A stretch of 44,044 bases of DNA. Source: CAYURP01 sp964447175. Its GTDB lineage: Bacteria; Zixibacteria; MSB-5A5; SM23-73-2. The notes beneath the pieces were generated by a model, which saw only the letters and a list, made by a program, of their open reading frames with translations, searched no databases and was not told the origin of the DNA. The stretch is taken from positions 1 through 44,044 of the forward strand of contig CAYURP010000024.1 in NCBI GenBank assembly GCA_964447175.1. Reading direction: 5' to 3'. This document shows, one piece after another, positions 8,232 through 15,838 of the stretch. Positions within the stretch are counted from its first letter, which is position 1, and the number at the start of each line of letters is the position of its first letter. The translations under genes and the position numbers were made by a program.

Positions 8232-8258
8232 GGGCGATTAGCTCAGTTGGTTAGAGTG
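8232..8258 (+). pseudogene. Truncated tRNA-Val copy (5' 27 nt)
   Basis: These 27 bases are identical to the first 27 of the intact tRNA-Val at 8369: 5' acceptor strand, D stem and D loop. The anticodon arm is replaced by a C-run/G-run hairpin (8260-8277). The preceding heptamer array is copied too, so this is a local duplication of the tRNA upstream module, 137 bases away. Confidence 0.85.
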
Positions 8259-8293
8259 TCCCCCGCCAGAGGGGGGGAAGGTCAGGAAAGGAA

Positions 8294-8363
8294 GTAGTTA
8301 GTAGATAGAACATGGTTATTAGTAAAACAAAACACTATGAACCATTAACCAATAACCATCAAC
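8294..8363. repeat. Inverted 7-bp repeat arrays, module B
   Basis: Second copy of the heptamer module: GTAGTTA, GTAGATA, GAACATG, GTTATTA (8294-8321) opposed to TATGAAC, CATTAAC, CAATAAC, CATCAAC (8336-8363). It ends six bases before the intact tRNA, at the same distance as module A from the truncated copy. Confidence 0.7.
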
Positions 8364-8368
8364 CAGAC

Positions 8369-8445
8369 GGGCGATTAGCTCAGTTGGTTAGAGTGCTTGC
8401 TTGACATGCAAGAGGTCACTGGTTCGATCCCAGTATCGCCCACCA
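8369..8445 (+). tRNA. tRNA-Val (GAC)
   Basis: A complete cloverleaf can be drawn. The acceptor stem is GGGCGAT with ATCGCCC, then the D arm, then anticodon stem CTTGC/GCAAG with loop TTGACAT (anticodon GAC, valine). The T stem is ACTGG/CCAGT with a TTCGATC loop. The discriminator A and an encoded CCA tail end the gene. It is upstream of thrS on the same strand. Confidence 0.96.
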
Positions 8446-8561
8446 TTAAAAGAGAGGATAAAAATTTATAAAAATATTCAGGATATCAAAATTTTAAGTC
8501 TTTCAGAATTCGATCCCCGGAGATTTTAGGTTAATTTTTATTTTAGTATTAAGGAGAAGAT

Positions 8562-10478
8562 TTGGATAAAATAAAGCTGAACTTAACCACAGGAGAGGAG
8601 AAGGAATACGAAAAGGGAATTTCAGTAAAAGATTTGCTTATGGATCTTAAGTCTGAAGTAGCACATAGAGCCTTAGCTGTTAAAATAAATAGAAAGGAAT
8701 TGGATCTTTCAGCAAAAATAGAGGAGGATTCTGAGGTTGAAATTCTGACTTTCGATTCACCAGATGGTGAGAAAATCTATTGGCACAGTACTTCTCATAT
8801 CTTAGCTCAGGCAGTTAAAGAGCTTTTCCCGGAGGTGAAATTGGGCATAGGACCCTCAATAGAGGAGGGATTTTATTATGATTTTGAGAAAGAGACCCCT
8901 TTTACCCCGGATGATCTGGTAAAAATTGAAGAGAAAATGAGGGATATTATAAAAAGGGATTATCCATTCCAGAGAAAGGAACTTTCCAAAACAGAGGCGG
9001 TTGATCTTTTCAAAAGCAAAAGAGAGAATTACAAAGTGGAGTTGATAAACGAGATTGAGGAGGATCAGGTTACCCTTTATCAGAATAACGATTTTATAGA
9101 TTTGTGCAGGGGTCCCCATATCCCTTCCACCGGGAAAATCAAAGCTTTCAAGCTTACCAGCCTTGCTGGAGCTTACTGGAGGGGATCTGAGAAAAATCCC
9201 ATGCTGCAAAGGATCTACGGAATATCATTTCCCACTAAAAAAGAGCTGGATGAATACCTGATAAAACTTGAGGAGATAAAAAGAAGGGATCACCGGAGGT
9301 TAGCTAAGGAGTTAGATTTAATCTCTTTTTACGAGGAAGCAGGACCGGGGCTTCCTTTCTGGTTACCCAAAGGAGCTTTGATCCGAAAGATTATCGAGGA
9401 TTTCTGGGTGAGCGAACATTACAAAGAAGGATACCAGTTGATATACACGCCCCACATTGCCAAACGTGCGCTCTGGGAAAAAAGCGGGCACACCGGTTTT
9501 TACACCGAGTATATGTATCCTCCAATGAAAACTGAAGAGGAGGAATACCAGCTTCGGCCGATGAATTGTCCTTTTCATATATTAATATATAAGTCAAAGA
9601 TAAGATCATACCGGGATTTACCCTTTAAGTTAGCTGAAATCGGAACGGATTACCGCTATGAGAGATCCGGCACTCTACACGGGCTTTTGCGGGTACGGGG
9701 GTTGACCATGGACGATGCTCATATTTTCTGCAGCCGGGACCAGTTGGAGGATGAGGTAATAAGACTTCTGAATTTCACATTCCGCCTTTTAAAGGATTTC
9801 GGCTTTGATCAGTATGAGATCTATCTTGCCACCCGACCGGAGAATTTTATCGGGGAATCAGGCAATTGGGATAAAGCTACAGACGCTTTAAGAGGTGCTT
9901 TGGAAAAACATGAGATGAGCTATCAGGTTGATACTGGTGGCGGAGCTTTCTACGGCCCTAAGATCGATCTGAAAATCAAGGATCTCTTGGGAAGAGCCTG
10001 GCAGTGTACCACAATCCAGTTTGATTTTAATCTTCCTACCAGATTCGATTTAAGTTTTGTGGGGCAGGACGGGAAGTTCTATAAACCCATAATGATACAT
10101 CGTGCCCTTCTGGGTTCCCTTGAGAGATTTTTCGGTATATTGATCGAGCACTATGCCGGAGCTTTCCCATTATGGCTTTCGCCGGTTCAGGTTGTGATAC
10201 TGCCGATAACTGAGGAGCAGAAGGATTATGCTCATAGGATTAAAACAGAACTTCAGGAAGAGGGATTAAGGGTTGCTATAGACGAGAGGAATGAGAAGAT
10301 AACGTATAAAATCAGAGAGGCTGAAACCCAGAAAATTCCCTATATGTTAATCCTGGGCCAAAGGGAGGAAAAGAGTAAAACCGTATCCTTAAGAAAGCAT
10401 AAGGAGGGGGATATCGGCTCTTTTGACATGCAGACTCTATTAGAAAAGCTTAATAAGCAGATTGAAACTAAAACATAA
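8562..10478 (+). CDS. thrS: Threonine--tRNA ligase
   Basis: Full-length class II threonyl-tRNA synthetase, 638 aa. It has the N-terminal TGS domain (about 1-60), then the editing domain with HSTSHILAQAV (near 75) and the zinc-like Cys in DLCRGPHIP. The catalytic core shows class II motif 2 in TDYRYERSGTLHGLLRVRG, with the zinc-binding Cys in RPMNCPFH, and motif 3 GSLERFFGILIEHYAG. The anticodon-binding domain follows. The start is TTG at 8562, preceded by AAGGAG (8551-8556); no better ATG exists nearby. It heads the conserved thrS-infC-rpmI-rplT-pheS-pheT cluster. I see no T-box or operator-like mimic in the 116-base leader. Confidence 0.98.
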   Translation: MDKIKLNLTTGEEKEYEKGISVKDLLMDLKSEVAHRALAVKINRKELDLSAKIEEDSEVEILTFDSPDGEKIYWHSTSHILAQAVKELFPEVKLGIGPSIEEGFYYDFEKETPFTPDDLVKIEEKMRDIIKRDYPFQRKELSKTEAVDLFKSKRENYKVELINEIEEDQVTLYQNNDFIDLCRGPHIPSTGKIKAFKLTSLAGAYWRGSEKNPMLQRIYGISFPTKKELDEYLIKLEEIKRRDHRRLAKELDLISFYEEAGPGLPFWLPKGALIRKIIEDFWVSEHYKEGYQLIYTPHIAKRALWEKSGHTGFYTEYMYPPMKTEEEEYQLRPMNCPFHILIYKSKIRSYRDLPFKLAEIGTDYRYERSGTLHGLLRVRGLTMDDAHIFCSRDQLEDEVIRLLNFTFRLLKDFGFDQYEIYLATRPENFIGESGNWDKATDALRGALEKHEMSYQVDTGGGAFYGPKIDLKIKDLLGRAWQCTTIQFDFNLPTRFDLSFVGQDGKFYKPIMIHRALLGSLERFFGILIEHYAGAFPLWLSPVQVVILPITEEQKDYAHRIKTELQEEGLRVAIDERNEKITYKIREAETQKIPYMLILGQREEKSKTVSLRKHKEGDIGSFDMQTLLEKLNKQIETKT

Positions 10479-10495
10479 AAAAGAGGAGTGGAAAA

Positions 10496-11032
10496 ATTAA
10501 GAAGGTGAGAAAAAGAGAACCCCGGGTAAATCGAAGGATTCGTGTTCCCCAGGTAAGAGTGATAGATCTGGACGGAGCACAAATCGGAGTACTGTCCACC
10601 AGGGATGCCCTGAAGTTGGCTGAATCAAAAGGTTACGATCTGGTTGAGGTTTCTCCAGATACTGCTCCTCCGGTTTGCAAGATAATGGATTATGGCAAGT
10701 ACAAATATGAGCAGAGCAAAAAAGCCAAAAATACCAAGAAAAAGATTCATTCTTTTCAACTCAAGGAAATGAGAATGAGACCAAAAATCGAGGAGCACGA
10801 TTACGATTTTAAATGTAAACACGTAAGGGAATTTTTAATTCAGGGTAACAAGGTCAAAGTCTTTGTGGAATTCAGGGGGCGGGAAAGGACCCATACGGAA
10901 TTCGGTCAAATACTTATGGAAAGATTGCGAGCTGATTTACAGGACGTGGGAACTGTGATTCAACAGCCGAAGATGGAGGGGCGAAACCTAACCATGACCA
11001 TTGTCCCTAAATCCCAGAGGAAAAAGGAGTAA
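10496..11032 (+). CDS. infC: Translation initiation factor IF-3, AUU start
   Basis: IF-3 prevents premature subunit joining and proofreads the start codon on the 30S subunit. Both domains are present: N-terminal RIRVPQVRVIDLDGAQIGV through SPDTAPPVCKIMDYGKYKYE, and C-terminal KEMRMRPKIEEHDYDFK through FRGRERTH. I place the start at ATT (10496-10498): it lies 7 bases after the clear AGAGGAG box at 10482-10488. The in-frame GTG at 10505 is 16 bases from that box, and no in-frame ATG precedes the conserved region. An AUU start on infC is known in E. coli and gives autoregulation, because IF-3 rejects non-canonical starts. The protein would be 178 aa. Confidence 0.93.
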   Translation: MKKVRKREPRVNRRIRVPQVRVIDLDGAQIGVLSTRDALKLAESKGYDLVEVSPDTAPPVCKIMDYGKYKYEQSKKAKNTKKKIHSFQLKEMRMRPKIEEHDYDFKCKHVREFLIQGNKVKVFVEFRGRERTHTEFGQILMERLRADLQDVGTVIQQPKMEGRNLTMTIVPKSQRKKE

Positions 11033-11035
11033 AAA

Positions 11036-11230
11036 ATGCCCAAGATCAAGACCTCCCGGGGAGCAGCCAAAAGATTTAGAAGAACGGCTAAAGGAAAGTT
11101 TAAGAGAAGTAGAGCTTATGCCGGTCATCTTTTGAGCAAAAAGAAACGTAAAAGAAAAAGAAAACTGAGAAGATCTACTTTGGTAAACAAGGTGGATGAA
11201 AAAAAGATTAGAGCCCTGATACCAAGATAA
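11036..11230 (+). CDS. rpmI: 50S ribosomal protein L35
   Basis: 64-aa, highly basic ribosomal protein. The family pattern PKIKTSRGAAKRFRRTAKGKFKR and the later HLLSKKKRKRKRKLR are unmistakable. It starts 3 bases after the infC stop, in the standard infC-rpmI-rplT order; in many bacteria L20 represses this unit by binding its leader. Confidence 0.97.
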   Translation: MPKIKTSRGAAKRFRRTAKGKFKRSRAYAGHLLSKKKRKRKRKLRRSTLVNKVDEKKIRALIPR

Positions 11231-11247
11231 GAACCGAGGTGATTCTG

Positions 11248-11598
11248 ATGCCCAGAGCAACTAATAAGGTAGCTTCAAGAAGAAGACGAAAAAAAATCCT
11301 GAAAAAAGCAAAAGGATATTATGGAGCAAGAAGCAGACTCTATCGAACTGCCAAAGAGACGGTCAATCGAGCCTTAGTATACGCTTATCGGGATAGAAGA
11401 CAGAAAAAAAGGAATTTTAGAAGACTATGGATTGTTCGAATCAATGCAGCTGCCCGTCTCTGCGGGTTGAGCTATTCCCTTTTCCTTAAAGGTTTGAAGA
11501 GAAAAGGAATTAATCTGGACCGCAAATCTCTGGCTGAGATAGCTGTTAAAGATTCCCAGACGTTTACCCAACTTGCCGAATTGGCTAAAAGCAAATGA
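11248..11598 (+). CDS. rplT: 50S ribosomal protein L20
   Basis: 116-aa L20, an early 23S rRNA-binding assembly protein. It carries the basic N-terminal extension (RRRRKKILKKAKGYYGARS) and the globular domain (LWIVRINAAARLCGLSYS). I chose the ATG at 11248, giving the canonical MPRAT start, because GAGG lies 8 bases upstream. An earlier in-frame GTG at 11239 overlaps that box and would add three unusual residues. Confidence 0.97.
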   Translation: MPRATNKVASRRRRKKILKKAKGYYGARSRLYRTAKETVNRALVYAYRDRRQKKRNFRRLWIVRINAAARLCGLSYSLFLKGLKRKGINLDRKSLAEIAVKDSQTFTQLAELAKSK

Positions 11599-11608
11599 GC
11601 CTAAGAAG

Positions 11609-12634
11609 ATGAGTCTGTTAGATGATCTGAAACAAGAGGAACAAAAAGCTGTTAAAGAAATCAGCCAGACAGAAGATTTAAACCAACTGGAAAGAATCAG
11701 GGTAAGCTTTTTAGGGAGGAAGGGGTCTGTAACCAGTCTGGTTAAGAGTTTAAAGGACCTTTCACCGGAAGAAAGACCAGCTGCGGGTAAATTAGCTAAT
11801 CAGATAAAAGATAAGATAAGCGATCTTTTAGCTCATAAATTAAACGAAATTAAGTTAGGGAAAAGAAAGGGGGATGCCAGCAAAAAGATTTTGGATTATA
11901 CCCTGCCCGGACGAAAACCCTGGTTGGGTAAATTACATCCCATTACCCAGACACTCAATCAAATTGTGGAGATTTTTTACGGAATGGGCTTTGAGGTGGC
12001 AAAGGGTCCGGATGTTGAAACAGATTACTATAATTTCAAAGCTTTGAATTTTCCTGAGGATCACCCGGCCATGGATATGCAGGATACCTTCTATATTTCT
12101 GAGCACATTCTTTTGCGTACCCATACCAGCCCGGTTCAGATAAGGGAATTCGAGAAAAGAAAACCCCCGGTAAAGATTATCGCTCCGGGAAGGACTTATC
12201 GGCATGAAGCCATTAATTCTCGCTCCTATTGTGTTTTTCATCAGGTGGAAGGATTTTACGTGGATGATGATGTTACTTTTGCGGATCTGAAAGGAGTTTT
12301 AACTGCATTTGTCTGGGAATTCTTTGGCAAAGATGTAAAATTGAGATTCAGGGCAAGTTACTTCCCTTTTACCGAACCTTCAGCCGAGGTGGACATATCC
12401 TGTGTGATATGCGGGGGTCAGGGATGTAGCGTATGCAAACACAGGGGATGGCTGGAGATTCTGGGTGCGGGAATGATCGATCCGGAGGTCTTCAAAGCAG
12501 TAGGCTATGACCCGGAGATTTGTTCCGGGTATGCTTTCGGCATGGGTGTGGAAAGGATTGCCCTTTTGAAATACAGGATAGATGATATAAGATTGTTTTA
12601 CGAAAACGATTTAAGATTCTTGAGACAATTTTAG
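11609..12634 (+). CDS. pheS: Phenylalanine--tRNA ligase alpha subunit
   Basis: Catalytic alpha subunit of the alpha2beta2 PheRS. From ATG 11609 it is 341 aa, the usual length, beginning MSLLDDLKQ. An N-terminal coiled coil spans about 1-85. The class II core includes RTHTSPVQIREFE, PGRTYRHEAINSRSYCVFHQ (motif 2) and GMGVERIALLKY (motif 3). A Cys cluster (CVICGGQGCSVCKHRGW) near residue 270-285 is the zinc-like element found in many bacterial PheS. An upstream in-frame codon at 11573 would extend into rplT and is not conserved. The pheT start follows 2 bases after the stop. Confidence 0.97.
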   Translation: MSLLDDLKQEEQKAVKEISQTEDLNQLERIRVSFLGRKGSVTSLVKSLKDLSPEERPAAGKLANQIKDKISDLLAHKLNEIKLGKRKGDASKKILDYTLPGRKPWLGKLHPITQTLNQIVEIFYGMGFEVAKGPDVETDYYNFKALNFPEDHPAMDMQDTFYISEHILLRTHTSPVQIREFEKRKPPVKIIAPGRTYRHEAINSRSYCVFHQVEGFYVDDDVTFADLKGVLTAFVWEFFGKDVKLRFRASYFPFTEPSAEVDISCVICGGQGCSVCKHRGWLEILGAGMIDPEVFKAVGYDPEICSGYAFGMGVERIALLKYRIDDIRLFYENDLRFLRQF

Positions 12635-12635
12635 A

Positions 12636-15017
12636 ATGAAGGTAAGTTATAAATGGTTAAAGGAGCTGGTGAAGTTCGATGCCACTCCTGAGAAATTAGC
12701 TGAGGTTCTCACCTTAGCCGGGCTGGAGGTGGAAACCATTGATTATCTGGGAAAAGGTCCGGATAAGGTGGTAATAGGTGAGATAAAAAAATTAGACCAG
12801 CATCCTCAGGCTAATAAGCTCTGGGTTTGTCAGGTGGATGTGGGAAATGAGATTCTTCAAATTATTTGTGGAGCCCAGAACGTAAGACCGGGAGCAAAAG
12901 TTCCGGTCGCTCTCATTGGGGCTTTGCTCCCTTCACAGACTGAGATATCTAAAGCCCATCTTAAAGGGATAGATTCTTTAGGGATGGTCTGCTCAGAGAT
13001 GGAGTTGGGAATAGGGGAGGAGTCAGAGGGAATAATGATCCTGGAAGATGATTATAAAGCTGGTGAATCCCTCTCCAATGCCCTGAATCTTGAGGATTAT
13101 ATTTTGAACATAGATCTCACCCCTAATAGACCTGATTGTCTCTCCATGATTGGTGTAGCTCGGGAGGTGGCTGCGCTTTTCGGTGGGAAATTACAAAAAC
13201 CTCAGATAAGAGTCAGCCAAGTAAAAGAAGAGGCGAAAGAAAAAGTTAAAATTAAAATCGCCGATCCCGATGCTTGTCCCCGGTATACTGCTCGGGTGAT
13301 AAAAAATGTCAAGGTGGATAGATCACCCTTCTGGTTAAGAAGAAGACTTCATTCCGTGGGACTCCGGGCAATCAATAATGTGGTGGACATAACCAATCTG
13401 GTGATGATGGAACAGGGACAGCCTTTGCATGCTTTTGATTATGATCTTTTCACCCGTTCCCAAGTCCTGATCCGCAGGGCAAAACCTGGCGAGAAATTTA
13501 CCACCCTGGATCAGGTGGAAAGGAAGTTGAACCGAGATGTACTTTTAATCACGGATGGTGAAAAAGCTGTAGCCATTGCCGGGATAATGGGGGGACTGGA
13601 ATCCGAGGTGACAGAAAAGACTAAAAACGTTCTTTTGGAATCAGCTTATTTTAATCCCAAGGTAATAAGAAGGGGAAGGATGTTTTTAGGGATAAATTCA
13701 GATGCCTCCTATCGTTTTGAAAGAGGTGCAGATCCAGAGAATTTGATAAATTCTGCTAATCGGGCAGCTCAGTTAATTGGGGAGTTAGCTCAAGGTGAAA
13801 TTTTAAAAGGGGTTATCGATTGTTATCCCAAAAAAATCGGGAAAAAAAGAATAAGATTGAAGAAGAAAAGAGTTAACCAGATTCTGGGCACTCAGCTTAA
13901 GAAATCCCGGATCACCGGTATTTTGAAAAGCCTGGATATGAATGTCAAGGAAAATGGAGATCTGAAAGTGGAGGTGCCCAGCTTCAGGCCGGATATAACT
14001 CGGGAGATAGATTTAATAGAGGAGATAGCCAGAATCTATGGCTATGACCGGATAGATACGTCTTTGAGAGCAGGTGGACTTTTAATCACCAATTTAGCCC
14101 CTGAGGATCAGGTTATGAACAGGATAAAGGAGATTTTGGTGGGGAATGGTTTCTTCGAAGTGGTAACTAATAACCTGGTGGATCCTAAAAAGATGGAGAA
14201 ACTTAACTCTCAATCGGGTTTCCTGAGATTGCGTAATCCTCTTTCAGAGGAGATATCCGTTTTACGCACCTCTCTGATATATAACATCATCAAAGTGATC
14301 GAATGGAACAAGAAAAGAAAAGAATCTCAAATCAGGATCTTTGAGCTGGGGCAAGTTTTTGAGCCCAAAAATCAAGATCTTCCCCTGGAAAAATGCAAAC
14401 TCTGTTTAGCCCTGTCCGGAATTCGCCAGCCCCTGAGATGGGATGAGGAAAAAGAAGAGGTCGATTTTTTCGATCTGAAGGGAGCAGTTGAGTCTCTTCT
14501 GGAAGGGCTATCCATATCCGGATTGAAATTGATTCCATATGAGGGTTCGATTTTTTTAGAGAATAGCAGCTTTAAGCTTGATATAGGAAATTTAAATTTA
14601 GGGGTTTTGGGGGAGATCTCATCTGAAGTCCTTGAGGATTTTGACATCAAAGATAAGGTCTTTTTATGTGAACTTGATTTTGAAGGAGTTTTTAGGCTTA
14701 TCCCCCAGAGGAAATGGTTCTCGGCTCTTCCCAAATTTCCTCCAGTGGAACGAGATATAGCTATTGTGGTTGGGGAGGGGGTTCTTATACAAGAGCTGGA
14801 GGAGAAGATAAAAGAAACAGGGGGGGAATTAATAGAGAGGGTAGTACTTTTCGACCTATATCGGGGAGGGCAGATACCAACGGGCATGAAAAGTCTGGCT
14901 TACTCCATAAGATATCGTCGAAAAGATAAAACCTTGACTGACGATGAGGTTGAAAGGATTCATCAGAACATAATTTCCCAGCTAAAGAGCGGTTTCGGTG
15001 CCCAGCTGAGAAGCTGA
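12636..15017 (+). CDS. pheT: Phenylalanine--tRNA ligase beta subunit
   Basis: 793-aa beta subunit. Domains in order: N-terminal B1, an OB-fold tRNA-binding domain (about 40-150, with HPQANKLWVCQVDVG and ICGAQNVRPG), the B3/B4 editing domain (LRAINNVVDITNLVMMEQGQ, HAFDYD), the B5 domain (RIRLKKKRVNQILGT; EVPSFRPDI), a catalytic-like core (EIARIYGYDRI) and the C-terminal ferredoxin-fold anticodon-binding domain (FPPVERDIAIVV to LAYSIRYRRKDKTLTDDEV). It edits Tyr-tRNA(Phe) and completes the heterotetramer with PheS. Confidence 0.97.
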   Translation: MKVSYKWLKELVKFDATPEKLAEVLTLAGLEVETIDYLGKGPDKVVIGEIKKLDQHPQANKLWVCQVDVGNEILQIICGAQNVRPGAKVPVALIGALLPSQTEISKAHLKGIDSLGMVCSEMELGIGEESEGIMILEDDYKAGESLSNALNLEDYILNIDLTPNRPDCLSMIGVAREVAALFGGKLQKPQIRVSQVKEEAKEKVKIKIADPDACPRYTARVIKNVKVDRSPFWLRRRLHSVGLRAINNVVDITNLVMMEQGQPLHAFDYDLFTRSQVLIRRAKPGEKFTTLDQVERKLNRDVLLITDGEKAVAIAGIMGGLESEVTEKTKNVLLESAYFNPKVIRRGRMFLGINSDASYRFERGADPENLINSANRAAQLIGELAQGEILKGVIDCYPKKIGKKRIRLKKKRVNQILGTQLKKSRITGILKSLDMNVKENGDLKVEVPSFRPDITREIDLIEEIARIYGYDRIDTSLRAGGLLITNLAPEDQVMNRIKEILVGNGFFEVVTNNLVDPKKMEKLNSQSGFLRLRNPLSEEISVLRTSLIYNIIKVIEWNKKRKESQIRIFELGQVFEPKNQDLPLEKCKLCLALSGIRQPLRWDEEKEEVDFFDLKGAVESLLEGLSISGLKLIPYEGSIFLENSSFKLDIGNLNLGVLGEISSEVLEDFDIKDKVFLCELDFEGVFRLIPQRKWFSALPKFPPVERDIAIVVGEGVLIQELEEKIKETGGELIERVVLFDLYRGGQIPTGMKSLAYSIRYRRKDKTLTDDEVERIHQNIISQLKSGFGAQLRS

Positions 15018-15049
15018 TCGGACAAAGCTTATTAAAGGAAGGGAGTTTT

Positions 15050-15334
15050 ATGAAGATGGAAAATTTTGAGAAGCTGGAGTCTAAAATTACCAGTATACTG
15101 GAGGCAATGGAGAAATTAAAACAGGAAAATCATCAAATATCAGCTTCATCTGATGGTTTAAGTAATAAAGTTTTTGAATATGAGGAAAAAAATAAGGAGC
15201 TTTTGGCTCAAAATAATCAGCTCAAATCTGAGCTTAAAACCGTAGGAGGCCGATATAATTCAGAGAAGGAAAAGGTCAAAAAAAAGGTAAAAAACTTAAT
15301 TGAGAAAATTGAAATATTGGAAAATATGGATTGA
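15050..15334 (+). CDS. Small coiled-coil protein (possibly ZapB-like)
   Basis: 94-aa protein that is one continuous coiled coil (LESKITSILEAMEKLKQENHQI; ELLAQNNQLKSELKTV). A good GGAAGGGAG ribosome binding site precedes the ATG at 15050. It sits between pheT and zapA, and small coiled-coil proteins next to zapA are often ZapB-like partners of the division ring. The length suits ZapB (about 80 aa), but coiled coils align to anything, so the identity is tentative. Confidence 0.6.
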   Translation: MKMENFEKLESKITSILEAMEKLKQENHQISASSDGLSNKVFEYEEKNKELLAQNNQLKSELKTVGGRYNSEKEKVKKKVKNLIEKIEILENMD

Positions 15335-15342
15335 ATTAACTC

Positions 15343-15371
15343 TTGACAGAACAAATATGGATTTATTATTT
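15343..15371 (+). promoter_or_regulatory. Possible sigma-70 promoter before zapA
   Basis: TTGACA (15343-15348) lies about 75 bases before zapA. A TA-rich -10 candidate follows: TATTAT at spacing 15, or TTATTT at spacing 17. The -35 box is perfect; the -10 is uncertain. Confidence 0.4.
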
Positions 15372-15421
15372 TGAGTATAGTTAGGTAGGTGGGGTTGGAA
15401 GCAAAAATTGACAAGTAAAGA

Positions 15422-15724
15422 ATGAATGATAAAAAACAGACCGTTTTAGTAAACATTATGGGGGAGGAATACCCCATTAAAGCAGAGGCAGATAGAGCTT
15501 ATATAGTTCAGGTAGCTAAATACGTGGACACTAAAATGAGAGAGGTTCAGGAGAAAGTCTCTGCAAAGGTGCCAGTCAAGGTGGCAGTGCTTGCTGCCTT
15601 GAACATCGCTGATGAGCTTTTTAAGGAAAGAGCTGAAAAAGAAAAAAGAATGTCGGATATAGAAGAAAGAGCTCAATCCATAATTGAACGTCTGGACAAT
15701 GAGTTAATTGAACAGGAACTGTAA
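15422..15724 (+). CDS. zapA: Cell division protein ZapA
   Basis: 100-aa ZapA, which bundles FtsZ protofilaments at midcell. The N-terminal domain shows VLVNIMGEEYPIKAEADRAYIVQVAKYVD and the helix AVLAALNIADELF, followed by a C-terminal coiled coil. Length and pattern match the family. The ribosome binding site is weak. A strong hairpin terminator follows the gene. Confidence 0.9.
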   Translation: MNDKKQTVLVNIMGEEYPIKAEADRAYIVQVAKYVDTKMREVQEKVSAKVPVKVAVLAALNIADELFKERAEKEKRMSDIEERAQSIIERLDNELIEQEL

Positions 15725-15743
15725 GTCATAGTTTTTGCTTTTT

Positions 15744-15823
15744 AACCCCACTTTTATTGAGCTCAGCTTAAGGTTAATCAAAGAGATTGGCCTTAAACTG
15801 AGCTGAAGAAAGTGGGGTTTTTA
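15744..15823 (+). terminator. Long hairpin terminator between zapA and rny
   Basis: An outer stem AACCCCACTTT / AAAGTGGGGTT (15744-15754 and 15809-15819) encloses a second long stem (AGCTCAG/CTGAGCT, TTAAGG/CCTTAA, then AATC/GATT) closed by a small A-rich loop, and is followed by TTTTTATTT. The whole fold is about 76 nt and far longer than an ordinary terminator. Confidence 0.8.
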
Positions 15824-15838
15824 TTTGGAGGTGTAGAA

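Larger units (their letters stand above)
7807..8368. other. Gene-free AT-rich interval with repeats
   Basis: No ORF with coding character is visible between fliW and the tRNA gene. The left half (7807-8040) is plain AT-rich sequence. The right half holds a sigma-70-like promoter, a truncated tRNA copy and two inverted arrays of a 7-bp repeat, described separately. Confidence 0.7.

Noticed and set aside
8163..8363. CRISPR array
   Set aside because: The repeats are 7 bp and contiguous, with no spacers and no cas genes nearby.
8446..8561. T-box or tRNA-like operator before thrS
   Set aside because: No T-box bulge sequence or anticodon-arm mimic is visible in the 116-base leader.
15721..15838. 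6S RNA gene beside zapA
   Set aside because: 6S RNA is often next to zapA, but this fold is only about 76 nt, has no large central bubble and ends in a T-run; a terminator explains it.
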